Source: WHSW01 sp963749365
GTDB lineage: Bacteria > Actinomycetota > Thermoleophilia > Solirubrobacterales > 70-9
Length of the DNA: 64,000 nucleotides
Direction: 5' to 3'
NCBI GenBank assembly: GCA_963749365.1
Contig: CAVVME010000004.1
Coordinates: 496,001 to 560,000, forward strand
A program made the translations under genes and the position numbers. Below the pieces are notes generated by a model. It had not been told where the DNA came from and did not search any database. It saw only the letters and a list, made by a program, of their open reading frames with translations. Positions 8,348 through 15,736 of this stretch are shown here, in pieces (position 1 is the stretch's first letter; every line of letters starts with the position of its first letter).

Positions 8348-8363
8348 TTGACTGGTCAGTCAA
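8348..8363. promoter_or_regulatory. TetR-type operator palindrome upstream of acyl-CoA dehydrogenase
   Basis: TTGACTGGTCAGTCAA has perfect 6-bp arms (TTGACT/AGTCAA) around four bases. This is the style of operator used by TetR-family fatty-acid regulators. It sits between the divergent dehydrogenase and cell-wall-binding-repeat genes and resembles the palindrome at 14847-14862. No tetR gene is in the window. Confidence 0.65.
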
Positions 8364-8425
8364 CGAAGAGCATACCGCTCGTGCGGCGCTCGTGCGCAGG
8401 TCGTTCCTCGTAGCCTTGCCGCCGC

Positions 8426-9751
8426 GTGCTCAACAGCATTCGCTACTTCCTCGCCGACCTCGGCCACTGGCTCGGGCGCCATTGGGCGCTCGCCGGCGGC
8501 GCGATCGTGCTGCTCGCGGGACTCGGGGTCGGCGTGTACCTGCTCGCGAGCCGTGGTGAGGGCGACGTGGCCACCCCGGCGCCGGAGGTGGTGGTTCGCG
8601 AGGTGGCGGTTCCCGAGCGCAGCGAGGAGCTCGGGTTTCCCGCCTTTGCGACCAAGAACACGACCCGGATCGCGTCGCCGTCCCCGGTTGCCACCGGGGC
8701 CGCTGCGGCGCTCGCCGTCTTCCCCTCCACCGGCGGGGTCCCGGGGCCGGCGGCGGTCAGCGTCGTCGACGACGCCGATTGGCCGGCCGGGATCGCGGCG
8801 GCGTCGCTGGTCGCCGCGCCGGTTGGCGCGCCGCTGCTCGTCGCCGAGGACGGCGAGCTCGGGGAGCTGAGCGAGAGCGCGATTCGCGAGCTCGGCCCCG
8901 AGGGGTCGGCGCGCACCGGCGGTCGCCAGGTGTTCGCGCTCGGCGCGGCCGCCGGCTCCACCGACCTCGACGAGCTCGCGGTCGAGGGCGCCAACCCCGC
9001 CGAGCTGGCGGCTCGGGTGCTGGCGCTGCGCACGCGCCTAGGCGGCAAGCCCGAGCACATCGTGGTCGCCAGCTCCGACGATCCCGGCTACGCGATGCCG
9101 GCGGCGAGCTGGGCCGCCCGCTCGGGGGACCCGGTGCTGTTCGTCGGCCGCGACACCGTGCCGGCGGCGACCGCGAAGGCGCTCGAACGCCATCAGGGGA
9201 CCCCGGTCTACGTGCTCGGGCCGGCGTCGGCGATCGCCGCCCGGACGCTGAAGCAACTGCGGCGCCTCGCCCCGACCGTGGAGCGGGTCGGGGCCGAGGG
9301 CGTGGTCGCGAACGCGATCGAGTTCGCGCGCTTCGCCAGCGGCAGCTTCGGCTGGAACATCAACGACCCGGGCCACGGCTTCGTGATCGCCGACGCGTCG
9401 CGGCCGCTCGACGCCGGCGCCGCGGCGCCGCTCTCGGCGAGCGGCACCTGGGGCCCGCTGCTGCTCACCGAGGAGGCGGCGGCGGTCCCGGCCGAGCTGC
9501 GCGGGTACCTGCTCGACCTCAAGCCCGGCTACGAGGACGACCCGACTCGGGCGCTCTACAACCACGTCTGGGTGATCGGCGACCCGACCGCGATCTCGGT
9601 CGACTTCCAGGCTCAGGTCGACGAGCTCGCCGAGCTCGTCCCGGTAACGTCCGGCTCCGGCGCGACCGGGCTCGTGCCGGGCCCGGGGGCGGTCGAGTCC
9701 TCGCCCGACGAGCCGGCCGGCGACGGCGAGCGAGACGACGAGCAGCGATGA
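8426..9751 (+). CDS. Membrane-anchored protein with cell wall binding repeat 2 (CWB2-like) region
   Basis: A 441-residue envelope protein. Residues 20-41 form one hydrophobic helix (GGAIVLLAGLGVGVYLLAS) after a short cytoplasmic head. The large external part repeats alternating alpha/beta blocks (DADWPAGIAAASLVAAPVGA, AASWAARSGDPVLFVGRD, VYVLGPASAIAARTLKQLRR) like the CWB2 domain that binds anionic wall polymers in clostridia and actinobacteria. The C-tail is acidic and low complexity. The start is GTG, with TAGCCT 9 nt upstream. Its stop overlaps the next ATG (ATGA), so it heads a three-gene coupled unit with a 77-residue protein and a methyltransferase. The binding partner is unknown. Confidence 0.75.
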   Translation: MLNSIRYFLADLGHWLGRHWALAGGAIVLLAGLGVGVYLLASRGEGDVATPAPEVVVREVAVPERSEELGFPAFATKNTTRIASPSPVATGAAAALAVFPSTGGVPGPAAVSVVDDADWPAGIAAASLVAAPVGAPLLVAEDGELGELSESAIRELGPEGSARTGGRQVFALGAAAGSTDLDELAVEGANPAELAARVLALRTRLGGKPEHIVVASSDDPGYAMPAASWAARSGDPVLFVGRDTVPAATAKALERHQGTPVYVLGPASAIAARTLKQLRRLAPTVERVGAEGVVANAIEFARFASGSFGWNINDPGHGFVIADASRPLDAGAAAPLSASGTWGPLLLTEEAAAVPAELRGYLLDLKPGYEDDPTRALYNHVWVIGDPTAISVDFQAQVDELAELVPVTSGSGATGLVPGPGAVESSPDEPAGDGERDDEQR

Positions 9752-9981
9752 GCGAGAGCGAACGACCCGATCGCCTCGGCGCTCGCGAGATCACCGCCGA
9801 GGACGTGCGCTCGCTCGCCGGGCCCTCGACCCCCCACTTCGCGCTTCAGATCCGCAACCGGATCGAGCGCCTGATCGCGCCGCTCGCGGCCGATCACCCG
9901 GCCCGCCTCGAGGGCGAGCGCCAGGTCGCCCGCCTGAACGAGCTCGCGCAGCACTCGGGCGATCCGCGGGCCGACGGGTGA
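9748..9981 (+). CDS. Conserved small hypothetical protein (77 aa)
   Basis: A 77-residue soluble protein reading MSESERPDRLGAREITAEDV and ending AQHSGDPRADG. I do not recognise a domain. The middle is amphipathic helix (FALQIRNRIERLIAPLAADH), followed by a charged helix rich in R and E. It looks like a real gene because it overlaps the upstream stop as ATGA and the downstream start as GTGA, and its codon third positions are almost all G/C. No signal or membrane segment is visible. Context suggests it works with the CWB2-like protein or the methyltransferase. Confidence 0.7.
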   Translation: MSESERPDRLGAREITAEDVRSLAGPSTPHFALQIRNRIERLIAPLAADHPARLEGERQVARLNELAQHSGDPRADG

Positions 9982-10766
9982 GCGCCAAGGACGCGCCTGC
10001 GCCTCCCCCCAACGCGCTGGCGCGGGCACGGGAGCTGCTCGCAGACCCGGCCGCGGCCGGCGAGGAGCCGAACGAGGCCGGATACGTGGACCTGCTCGAG
10101 CAGCCGCTCGAGTCGACCGGAGTGACCCAGGACCTGATGCTGAGCCGCTTCGTGCCAGCGATCTACGAGCGCTACTGGCGCCCGGCCCTGGGTAGGGTGG
10201 CAAAGGGGCTGACCGGGCCCGGAATGGCCGAGGAGATCCGGATCGCGCGGCTCTTGCTCGGCCTCGGTCGGGGCGACTTCGTCCTCGACCTCGCCTGTGG
10301 CCCGGGCAACTTCTCGCGCGAGTTCGCGCACGCGGTCGGACCTGACGGGCTTGTCGTCGGCGTCGACGCGTCGGCGACGATGCTCGAGCGCGGCGGGCGC
10401 GAGCTGCTCGCCGCGCGGGATGACAACCTGGTCCTGTTTCGCGCCTCGGCGACCGAGCTGCCGTTTCGCGACGCGAGCTTCGACGCCTGCTGCTGCTTCG
10501 CCGCCCTGCACCTGTTCGACGACCCCTTCGCCGCCCTCGACGAGATCCGCCGCGTGCTCCGCCCCGGCGGGCGGATCGCGCTCATGACCTCGGTCCGGCG
10601 CGAGCTCACCCTGAGGCCGCTGAAGCCGCTGCTCGAGCGGGCGAGTGGGATGCGGCTGTTCGAGGGCGACGAGGTCGTCGCCGCGCTCGAGCGCCGCGGC
10701 TTTGACGGCATCCACCGCCGCCTCTCGGGGATGGTCCAGTTCGTCGGCGGGCGGCTTTCTAGCTGA
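9978..10766 (+). CDS. SAM-dependent class I methyltransferase (UbiE-like)
   Basis: A 262-residue methyltransferase. The SAM-binding motif I is FVLDLACGPGNFSREFA (around residue 102), followed by VVGVDASATMLERG (acidic end of strand 2), ELPFRDASFDACCCFAALH (motifs II/III) and RRVLRPGGRIALMTS. The layout matches UbiE/Methyltransf_11 proteins that act on lipids, quinones or small molecules; the substrate cannot be read from the sequence. The GTG start overlaps the stop of the 77-residue gene. The stop overlaps, tail to tail, with the antiporter remnant on the other strand. Confidence 0.85.
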   Translation: MSAKDAPAPPPNALARARELLADPAAAGEEPNEAGYVDLLEQPLESTGVTQDLMLSRFVPAIYERYWRPALGRVAKGLTGPGMAEEIRIARLLLGLGRGDFVLDLACGPGNFSREFAHAVGPDGLVVGVDASATMLERGGRELLAARDDNLVLFRASATELPFRDASFDACCCFAALHLFDDPFAALDEIRRVLRPGGRIALMTSVRRELTLRPLKPLLERASGMRLFEGDEVVAALERRGFDGIHRRLSGMVQFVGGRLSS

Positions 10767-11177
10767 CGACGGGCGCGCCGGCGGCGTCGCCGGGGCGCTC
10801 GCTGCGACCGAGCAACCCGAGCGCGACGAGCGGGAAGGCGAGCACGGTGAGCAGGCCGGCGGCGATGAAGCCGGCCGAGGTGGCGGCGTCGATCAGCCCG
10901 AGGTCCTGCCCGATCGCGGTCGCGGCGACGATGAACGGCAGCGACGTCGCCTGCAGCAGGCCGGCCGCGAGCACCCGCCAGCAATCGAGCTGCGCCCGGT
11001 AGAGCAGGGCGGGCACCGCGCGGGCGAGGAGCAGGGCGGTGACGAACGCCGGGATCGAGGCGACCCCGGTCGAGGAGGCGAACAGGGCCTCGAGGTCGAA
11101 GCGGGGCCGAGCGCGAACGGAGCTGCGAACCCGGCCGCGACGACGATCAGCAGGTTCTCGAAAGAGATCTCCTCCAC
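10759..11177 (-). pseudogene. Remnant of a CPA2-type cation/proton antiporter with a large internal deletion and frameshift
   Basis: Two pieces of one antiporter family are joined. The reading that starts at 11177 gives MEEISFENLLIVVAAGFAAP, the first transmembrane helix typical of KefB/CPA2 antiporters. Just downstream, in a different frame, the sequence gives RFDLEALFASSTGVASIPAF and then VPALLYRAQLDCWRVLAAGL, TSLPFIVAATAIGQDLGL and a final hydrophobic segment, which are the last helices of the same family. Roughly 240 central residues are missing and the frame changes near 11100-11110. Intact members are about 390 residues. The remnant is most likely non-functional. Confidence 0.75.
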
Positions 11178-11220
11178 GCCGGTTAGGTGGGCGCGAGGCC
11201 GGATTCGTTACGCCGGTCGC

Positions 11221-11250
11221 GCCCGAGGCTCCCACCTCGGAGCCTCGGGC
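11221..11250 (-). terminator. Strong GC hairpin after the AVT-repeat surface protein gene
   Basis: GCCCGAGGCTCC, a 6-nt loop, then its perfect complement GGAGCCTCGGGC: a 12-bp stem starting 18 nt after the stop of the minus-strand gene ending at 11269. No T-run follows, as is usual in actinobacterial terminators. Because the hairpin is symmetric it could also stop transcription arriving from the other strand. Confidence 0.7.
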
Positions 11251-11268
11251 GGACCGACGGAGGGACGG

Positions 11269-12042
11269 CTAACGCGTGGCGCGCATCACCGCCCCGAGGT
11301 CGACGGGCGGTCGGCTCGCGGCGCGGGCACTGCGGGCCGAGGACGCCGGCTCGTAGTTGAGGCCGGTGAGGAAGGCCCCGCCGTCGGCGTAGACGACCCC
11401 GCCGGGAACCGGGCCGGCGAGAATCGCCCCGCCGGCCGGAATCACCGCGGCGACGCCGTCGATGCCGAAGCTGATCACGAGCTCGGACGGCAGGTAGTCG
11501 TCGGGGAGTCGGAAGATGATCCCGTCCTCCGCCTCGCCCGGGTCGTTGAGGTCACAGACCCCGTCGCCCCCCGGGCCATCGGAGGCGATCGCGACGCCGC
11601 TCATCCGCACGTAGCCGATCTCGTCCTTGTAGTAGGAGACCCGACCGAAGCCGGCCACCGCGCCCGCGTCCTGCCAGACGCAGTCGCCCTCGCCGCCGTT
11701 GCTGAACGAGGTGACGACGTGGCGCTCCTCGTGCTCGGCGATCTTGTCCGCGCTCACCGCGCCGGCGGCGATCGCGGGGCCGGTGACGGCCTCCGGGCCG
11801 AGCTTCGCTGCTGTGACGGCGGCGTCCTTGAGCGCCTTCTCGGTCACCGCGCCACGCTTCAGCGCCCGCTTGGTCACCGCGCCACGCTTGAGCGCCTTCT
11901 TGGTCACCGCACCACGCTTGAGGTCGTTGCGATCGACGGTGCCGCCGCCGGGCAGCGCGAAGGCGCCGCCGGCGAGCGCTGCGAACAACGCGACCATGGC
12001 GACGACCAGCGCCGCCGAGGGCCGGGGGATTGACGGGTTCAT
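11269..12042 (-). CDS. Exported protein with 10-residue 'AVT' repeats
   Basis: A 257-residue secreted protein of unknown function. The signal peptide is MNPSIPRPSAALVVAMVALF, ending near GGAFA. Residues about 33-95 are short repeats of the form LKRGAVTKKA, shifting to ALKDAAVTAAKLGPEAVTG. A C-terminal globular part (SFSNGGEGDCVWQDAGAVAG onward) has two cysteines. This architecture is common among surface proteins of Solirubrobacterales-type bacteria (established pattern, function unknown). The ATG at 12040-12042 is chosen because AAGGAG lies 5 nt upstream and the signal peptide begins there; a longer reading would overlap the LLM gene. Confidence 0.75.
   Translation of the reverse strand: MNPSIPRPSAALVVAMVALFAALAGGAFALPGGGTVDRNDLKRGAVTKKALKRGAVTKRALKRGAVTEKALKDAAVTAAKLGPEAVTGPAIAAGAVSADKIAEHEERHVVTSFSNGGEGDCVWQDAGAVAGFGRVSYYKDEIGYVRMSGVAIASDGPGGDGVCDLNDPGEAEDGIIFRLPDDYLPSELVISFGIDGVAAVIPAGGAILAGPVPGGVVYADGGAFLTGLNYEPASSARSARAASRPPVDLGAVMRATR
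11824..11922. repeat. 30-bp tandem repeat inside the AVT-repeat gene
   Basis: About three 30-bp units (11824-11850 partial, 11851-11880, 11881-11910, then a decayed partial). Each encodes one 10-residue LKRGAVTKKA-type repeat. The units share ACGCTT and GGTCACCGC cores. Being in frame and coding, they can expand or contract without breaking the gene. Confidence 0.75.
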
Positions 12043-12145
12043 CTCTTCTCCTTGGACTTGGGGTGCACGGAGCTTCCGCATCCCCCTCGGCGAGGCGAAA
12101 CCGCGACTTGAGCCCGGTTCGGGGACTTGCAGCGGGTCGGGGCGC

Positions 12146-13183
12146 TCAGGCGCCGGGCGCGAACGCCTCGACGATCCGCCGCTGATAGGCGGCGATCTCA
12201 TCGGCGGCGATGAAGTAGGTCGGCGGGCCGAGCCAGACCCCGTCGCCGCGCTCGGCCACCGCCTCGACCCGGGCGCGGACCTTGTCCAGCGGACCCGCGG
12301 CGCAGTAGGTGTCGACCATCTCGTCGGGCACCAGGCCCGGGATCCGGGCGAGCTCGCCGCGGCGAAAGGCCTGCCCGACCGCGGCCGCGACGTCACCGAA
12401 CCCGTGCAGCTCCCAGAGCGGGGCGTAAGTGCGCACGGTCGCGTAGAAGCAGATCGTCCGCCGCGCCGCCTCGTAGGCGGCCTCCTCGTCGTCGGAGATC
12501 GCGCAGCAGACCGAGGGCAGGAAGTCGAAGCTCGCGCGCTCGCGGCCCGAGCGAGCGAGGCCGAGCTCGAAGTTGGCGACCAGGACCTCGTCGAGCCAGC
12601 GCATCGAGCACATCGGGTGGCCGATCATCCCGTCGGCGACGTCGCCGGCCATCCGCGCCATCCCCTCCTGCACGGCGGCCGTGTAGATCGGGATCGTCTC
12701 GCGCGGCTTGCGATGCGGGCGCGCCCAGCCCTTGATCTCGATCTGGTGGTACTCGCCCGCGTAGCGGATCGGCTCGCTGCCGCCCGCCTGCTCGATGATC
12801 AGGCGCACCGCTTCGACCGTCTCGCGCAGGTGCGGCGCCGGCCGGCCGTACGCCGCTCCGTGCCAGGTCTCGTTGAGGCGCTTGACCCCCGCCCCGAGAC
12901 CGAGCCGGAAGCGGCCATCCGAGGCCTCGTCGAGATCGAGCGCCGAGAGCGCGATGATCATCGGGCTGCGCGTGAACGCCCAGGCGATCCCGGTGCCGAC
13001 CCCGATCGACTCGGTCCCGGCCGCGAGCCACATCGCCTGGGTGATCGAGCTGCGAAACAGCTCCACCGACCAGACGCAGTCGATCCCCGCCGCCTCGGCC
13101 TCGCGGGCCTGCTCGCCGAGCTCGGCCAGCGAGTCGCCGAGGCCGCCGATCTGGACCCGGTCGAGCGCCTTCGGTCGGGTCAA
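12146..13183 (-). CDS. LLM class F420-dependent oxidoreductase
   Basis: Luciferase-like monooxygenase family protein of 345 residues, TIM-barrel fold. Family blocks: AAGIDCVWSVELFRSSITQA near the start, GVGTGIAWAFTRSPMIIALS, and GRFRLGLGAGVKRLNETWHG, which marks the F420-binding branch of the family. The substrate is unknown; neighbours (thiolase, lipoprotein) suggest a role in lipid or steroid breakdown. The start is the TTG at 13181-13183, which overlaps the lipoprotein stop as TTGA. It is the last gene of the thiolase-lipoprotein-LLM unit. Confidence 0.88.
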   Translation of the reverse strand: MTRPKALDRVQIGGLGDSLAELGEQAREAEAAGIDCVWSVELFRSSITQAMWLAAGTESIGVGTGIAWAFTRSPMIIALSALDLDEASDGRFRLGLGAGVKRLNETWHGAAYGRPAPHLRETVEAVRLIIEQAGGSEPIRYAGEYHQIEIKGWARPHRKPRETIPIYTAAVQEGMARMAGDVADGMIGHPMCSMRWLDEVLVANFELGLARSGRERASFDFLPSVCCAISDDEEAAYEAARRTICFYATVRTYAPLWELHGFGDVAAAVGQAFRRGELARIPGLVPDEMVDTYCAAGPLDKVRARVEAVAERGDGVWLGPPTYFIAADEIAAYQRRIVEAFAPGA

Positions 13184-13614
13184 CCGCCGCAGTCCGTGAG
13201 GCCGAGCTTGTCGGCGAGCTGATTCGCCTCGGCCAGCGGCGCGTCGGCCCCCTGCTGGGCGATCGACGCCGGATCGGCCTCGAGCTTGTCGATCCCGCGC
13301 TGCAGGGCGGCGAGCAGCGCGTCGGCCTCGTCCTCGGCGCCCTCGGGCGCGGCCAGGTCGGCGATCTCGTCGTGCTGGCTCTGCAGGCTGGGGACCAGCT
13401 CGTCGGAGACGAACTGCGCCTGGTCGTCGACGTTCGGCGCCGTGCCGCCGAACTGCTCCTCGGCAGCCTGGTTGAGGTCCTGGTCGGCGGCGGCGCAGAT
13501 CCCGTCGGCACTCTCGACCCAGGCGGCTTCGCTCTGCGTCTCGTCGCCACCGCAGCCGGCGAGGACGGCCACCGCTGCGAGCGCCGGCGCCGCGAGCCCG
13601 CGGGTGCGTGGCAC
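13180..13614 (-). CDS. Small secreted lipoprotein, function unknown
   Basis: A 144-residue lipoprotein. After VPRTRGLAAPALAAVAV comes the lipobox VLAGC (Cys21), the site of diacylglycerol attachment by Lgt (a candidate lgt is in this window). The mature part is acidic and helical (EAAWVESADGICAAADQDLN, then VSDELVPSLQSQHDEIADLA), with cysteines at C40 and C142. I recognise no enzyme signature; it could be a binding or periplasmic helper protein. The GTG start lies two bases after the thiolase stop and its own stop overlaps the LLM start, so the three genes are coupled. Confidence 0.8.
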   Translation of the reverse strand: MPRTRGLAAPALAAVAVLAGCGGDETQSEAAWVESADGICAAADQDLNQAAEEQFGGTAPNVDDQAQFVSDELVPSLQSQHDEIADLAAPEGAEDEADALLAALQRGIDKLEADPASIAQQGADAPLAEANQLADKLGLTDCGG

Positions 13615-13616
13615 GT

Positions 13617-14804
13617 TCAGACCCGCTCGATCAGGGTCCCGGTGCCGAGCCCGCCGCCGCAGCACATCGTCACCAGCCCTACCTGCTTGTCGTCGCGCTC
13701 CATCTCGTGCAGCAGCGTGGTCAGCAGCCGGGCGCCGGTCGAGCCAAGCGGGTGACCGATCGCGATCGCGCCGCCGTTGACGTTGACCCGGTCCATGTCG
13801 GGCTCGAGCTCGCGCCGCCAGGCGGCGACCACCGAGGCGAAGGCCTCGTTGATCTCGATCAGGTCGATGTCGTCGATCGTCATCCCGTTGCGATCGAGCA
13901 GGCGCTCGGTGGCGGGGATCGGCCCGGTCAGCATCATCACCGGGTCGACCCCGACCGTGGTCTGGTCGAGGACGCGGGCGCGCGGGGCGAGGCCGAGCGC
14001 GTCGGCCTTCTCGCGGCTCATCAGCAGCACCGCGGCGGCGCCGTCGGAGATCTGCGACGAGTTGCCGGCGGTGATCTTGCCGTCCTCCTTGAACACCGTC
14101 TTCAGCTCCGACAGCTTCTCGAGCGTCGTCTCGGGGCGGATCCCCTGGTCGGTCGAGTGGGTGTCGCCGTTGACCTGGATCGGGACGATCTCGCGGTCGA
14201 AGCGGCCCTCCTCGGTCGCCTTCGCGGCGAGCTGGTGCGAGCGGACCCCGATCTCGTCGAGCTCCGAGCGCGGGATCTCCCACTTGTCGGCGATCATCTC
14301 GGCCGAGATCCCCTGCGGGACGAGGTTGTAGCGCTCCATCAGCTCGGGCGAGAAGGCCAGCCCGTGCTCGGACTGGACCGCCATTCCGTCGGCGAACGAG
14401 ATGTGGCCCATGTGCTCGACGCCGCCGCCGATCGCGACGTCGTGGACGCCCGAGGCGATCAGGGCGGCGGAGAAGTTGACCGCCTGCTGGGCGGAGCCGC
14501 ACTGACGGTCGACGGTGGTCGCCGGGGTCTCGATCGGCAATCCCGCCTCGAGCCAGGCGTTGCGGCCGATGTTGAACGCCTGCTCGCCGAACTGCTGCAC
14601 GCAGCCGGCGACGACGTCCTCGACCTCGCCGGGCTCGATCCCGGCCCGCTCGATCAGCTCGGTGTAGGTCCTTGCGAGCAGGTTCGAGGGGTGGACGTCC
14701 TTGTAGTAGCCCTTCTCCTCGTGCCCGCGACCGACCGGCGTCCGCACCGCCTCGACGATCACGACCTCGCGCCCGCCGAACTTGCCCGAACCGTTGCTCG
14801 CCAT
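13617..14804 (-). CDS. Acetyl-CoA C-acetyltransferase (thiolase)
   Basis: Degradative or steroid-type thiolase of 395 residues, cleaving 3-ketoacyl-CoA. The acyl-accepting cysteine is C102 in TVDRQCGSAQQAV. The C-terminal catalytic histidine lies in GGAIAIGHPLGSTGAR and the second cysteine in VTMCCGGGLGTGT. All key residues are intact. AGGAGG lies 7 nt before the ATG at 14802-14804, so this gene is leadered. A TetR-type palindrome at 14847-14862 lies 42 bp upstream and resembles the one before the acyl-CoA dehydrogenase, pointing to shared fatty-acid control. Confidence 0.94.
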   Translation of the reverse strand: MASNGSGKFGGREVVIVEAVRTPVGRGHEEKGYYKDVHPSNLLARTYTELIERAGIEPGEVEDVVAGCVQQFGEQAFNIGRNAWLEAGLPIETPATTVDRQCGSAQQAVNFSAALIASGVHDVAIGGGVEHMGHISFADGMAVQSEHGLAFSPELMERYNLVPQGISAEMIADKWEIPRSELDEIGVRSHQLAAKATEEGRFDREIVPIQVNGDTHSTDQGIRPETTLEKLSELKTVFKEDGKITAGNSSQISDGAAAVLLMSREKADALGLAPRARVLDQTTVGVDPVMMLTGPIPATERLLDRNGMTIDDIDLIEINEAFASVVAAWRRELEPDMDRVNVNGGAIAIGHPLGSTGARLLTTLLHEMERDDKQVGLVTMCCGGGLGTGTLIERV

Positions 14805-14846
14805 CCTTCAGCCTCCTAGCAGTCGTTGCGACAACGATAGCCGACC

Positions 14847-14862
14847 GACTGACTCGTCAGTC
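14847..14862. promoter_or_regulatory. TetR-type operator palindrome upstream of the thiolase
   Basis: GACTGACTCGTCAGTC has perfect 7-bp arms (GACTGAC/GTCAGTC) around two bases. It shares the GACT...AGTC arrangement with the palindrome at 8348-8363 and sits in the only gap between the desaturase and thiolase genes. Confidence 0.65.
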
Positions 14863-15721
14863 AGCCGCGGGTCGCCTCTGACTCGTTGACCCCGGGCGGG
14901 GTCCAGCCGGGGCCGTGGAAGACGACGCCGAGCTTGTCGCGCAGCCGCCGGGCCCGCCTGATGTCGTGCCACATCGCGACGTATTCGTGAAAGGCCACCC
15001 GGACCGGGCGGAAGCTGCGGAGCTGGGTCGTGAGCCCGTAGCGGACTCGCTCGCCCTCGGGCTCGTAGGTGCCGAACAGCTTGTCCCAGATGATCAGGAT
15101 GCCGCCGTAGTTGCGGTCCAGGTACTGGTCGTTGACGCCGTGGTGGACGCGGTGGTGCGAGGGCGTGTTGAGCACCGCCTCGAGCGGACGCGGCAGCTTG
15201 CGGATCCGCTCGGTGTGGATCCAGAACTGATAGATCAGCGACCAGCTCTGCGCCAGCAGCACCATCCACGGCTCGAAGCCGATCGCCGGCAGCCAGAGCC
15301 AGAACGGCAGGTAGGTCATCGGGACCCAGGTCTGGCGCAGAGCGGTCGAGAGGTTGTAGTGCTGGCTCGAGTGGTGGACGACGTGGCTGGCCCAGAACAC
15401 GCGGCTCTCGTGCGAGACGCGGTGAAACCAGTAGTAGGAGAGGTCGTCGGCGAAGAAGAGCAGCACCCAGACCCACCAGTCCGACGGATCGAGCCGCAGC
15501 GGCGTCAGCTCGTAGATCGCGATGTAGAGCGCCAGCACGGCGAACTTCCAGACGAAGTTGATCGCCACGTTGCCGAGCCCCATGGTCAGGCTGGTGCGCG
15601 TGTCGCGCGCCTCGTAGCCGACCAGGTCGGCGTGCTCGTCCTGGACCTGGCGGAACGAGAGGTACTCGAGCACCAGCAGGAGGACGAAGAACGGGATCGC
15701 GTAGTAGAGGACCTCCGCCAT
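14861..15721 (-). CDS. Sterol desaturase / fatty acid hydroxylase family membrane protein
   Basis: An integral-membrane di-iron hydroxylase of 286 residues. Four or so hydrophobic segments surround three histidine clusters of the superfamily: HRVSH (about residue 100), HVVHHSS (about 115) and HHRVHHG (about 195), which hold the di-iron centre. Members hydroxylate or desaturate sterols, fatty acids, carotenoids or alkylglycerols; the exact substrate is unknown. It lies 15 bp after the MMPL gene on the same strand, suggesting lipid modification coupled with export. Confidence 0.88.
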   Translation of the reverse strand: MAEVLYYAIPFFVLLLVLEYLSFRQVQDEHADLVGYEARDTRTSLTMGLGNVAINFVWKFAVLALYIAIYELTPLRLDPSDWWVWVLLFFADDLSYYWFHRVSHESRVFWASHVVHHSSQHYNLSTALRQTWVPMTYLPFWLWLPAIGFEPWMVLLAQSWSLIYQFWIHTERIRKLPRPLEAVLNTPSHHRVHHGVNDQYLDRNYGGILIIWDKLFGTYEPEGERVRYGLTTQLRSFRPVRVAFHEYVAMWHDIRRARRLRDKLGVVFHGPGWTPPGVNESEATRG

Positions 15722-15736
15722 CAGCCCTGATTGTGC

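Noticed and set aside
11824..11922. Possible CRISPR-like short repeats
   Set aside because: Units are adjacent with no unique spacers and keep the reading frame of a 10-residue protein repeat.
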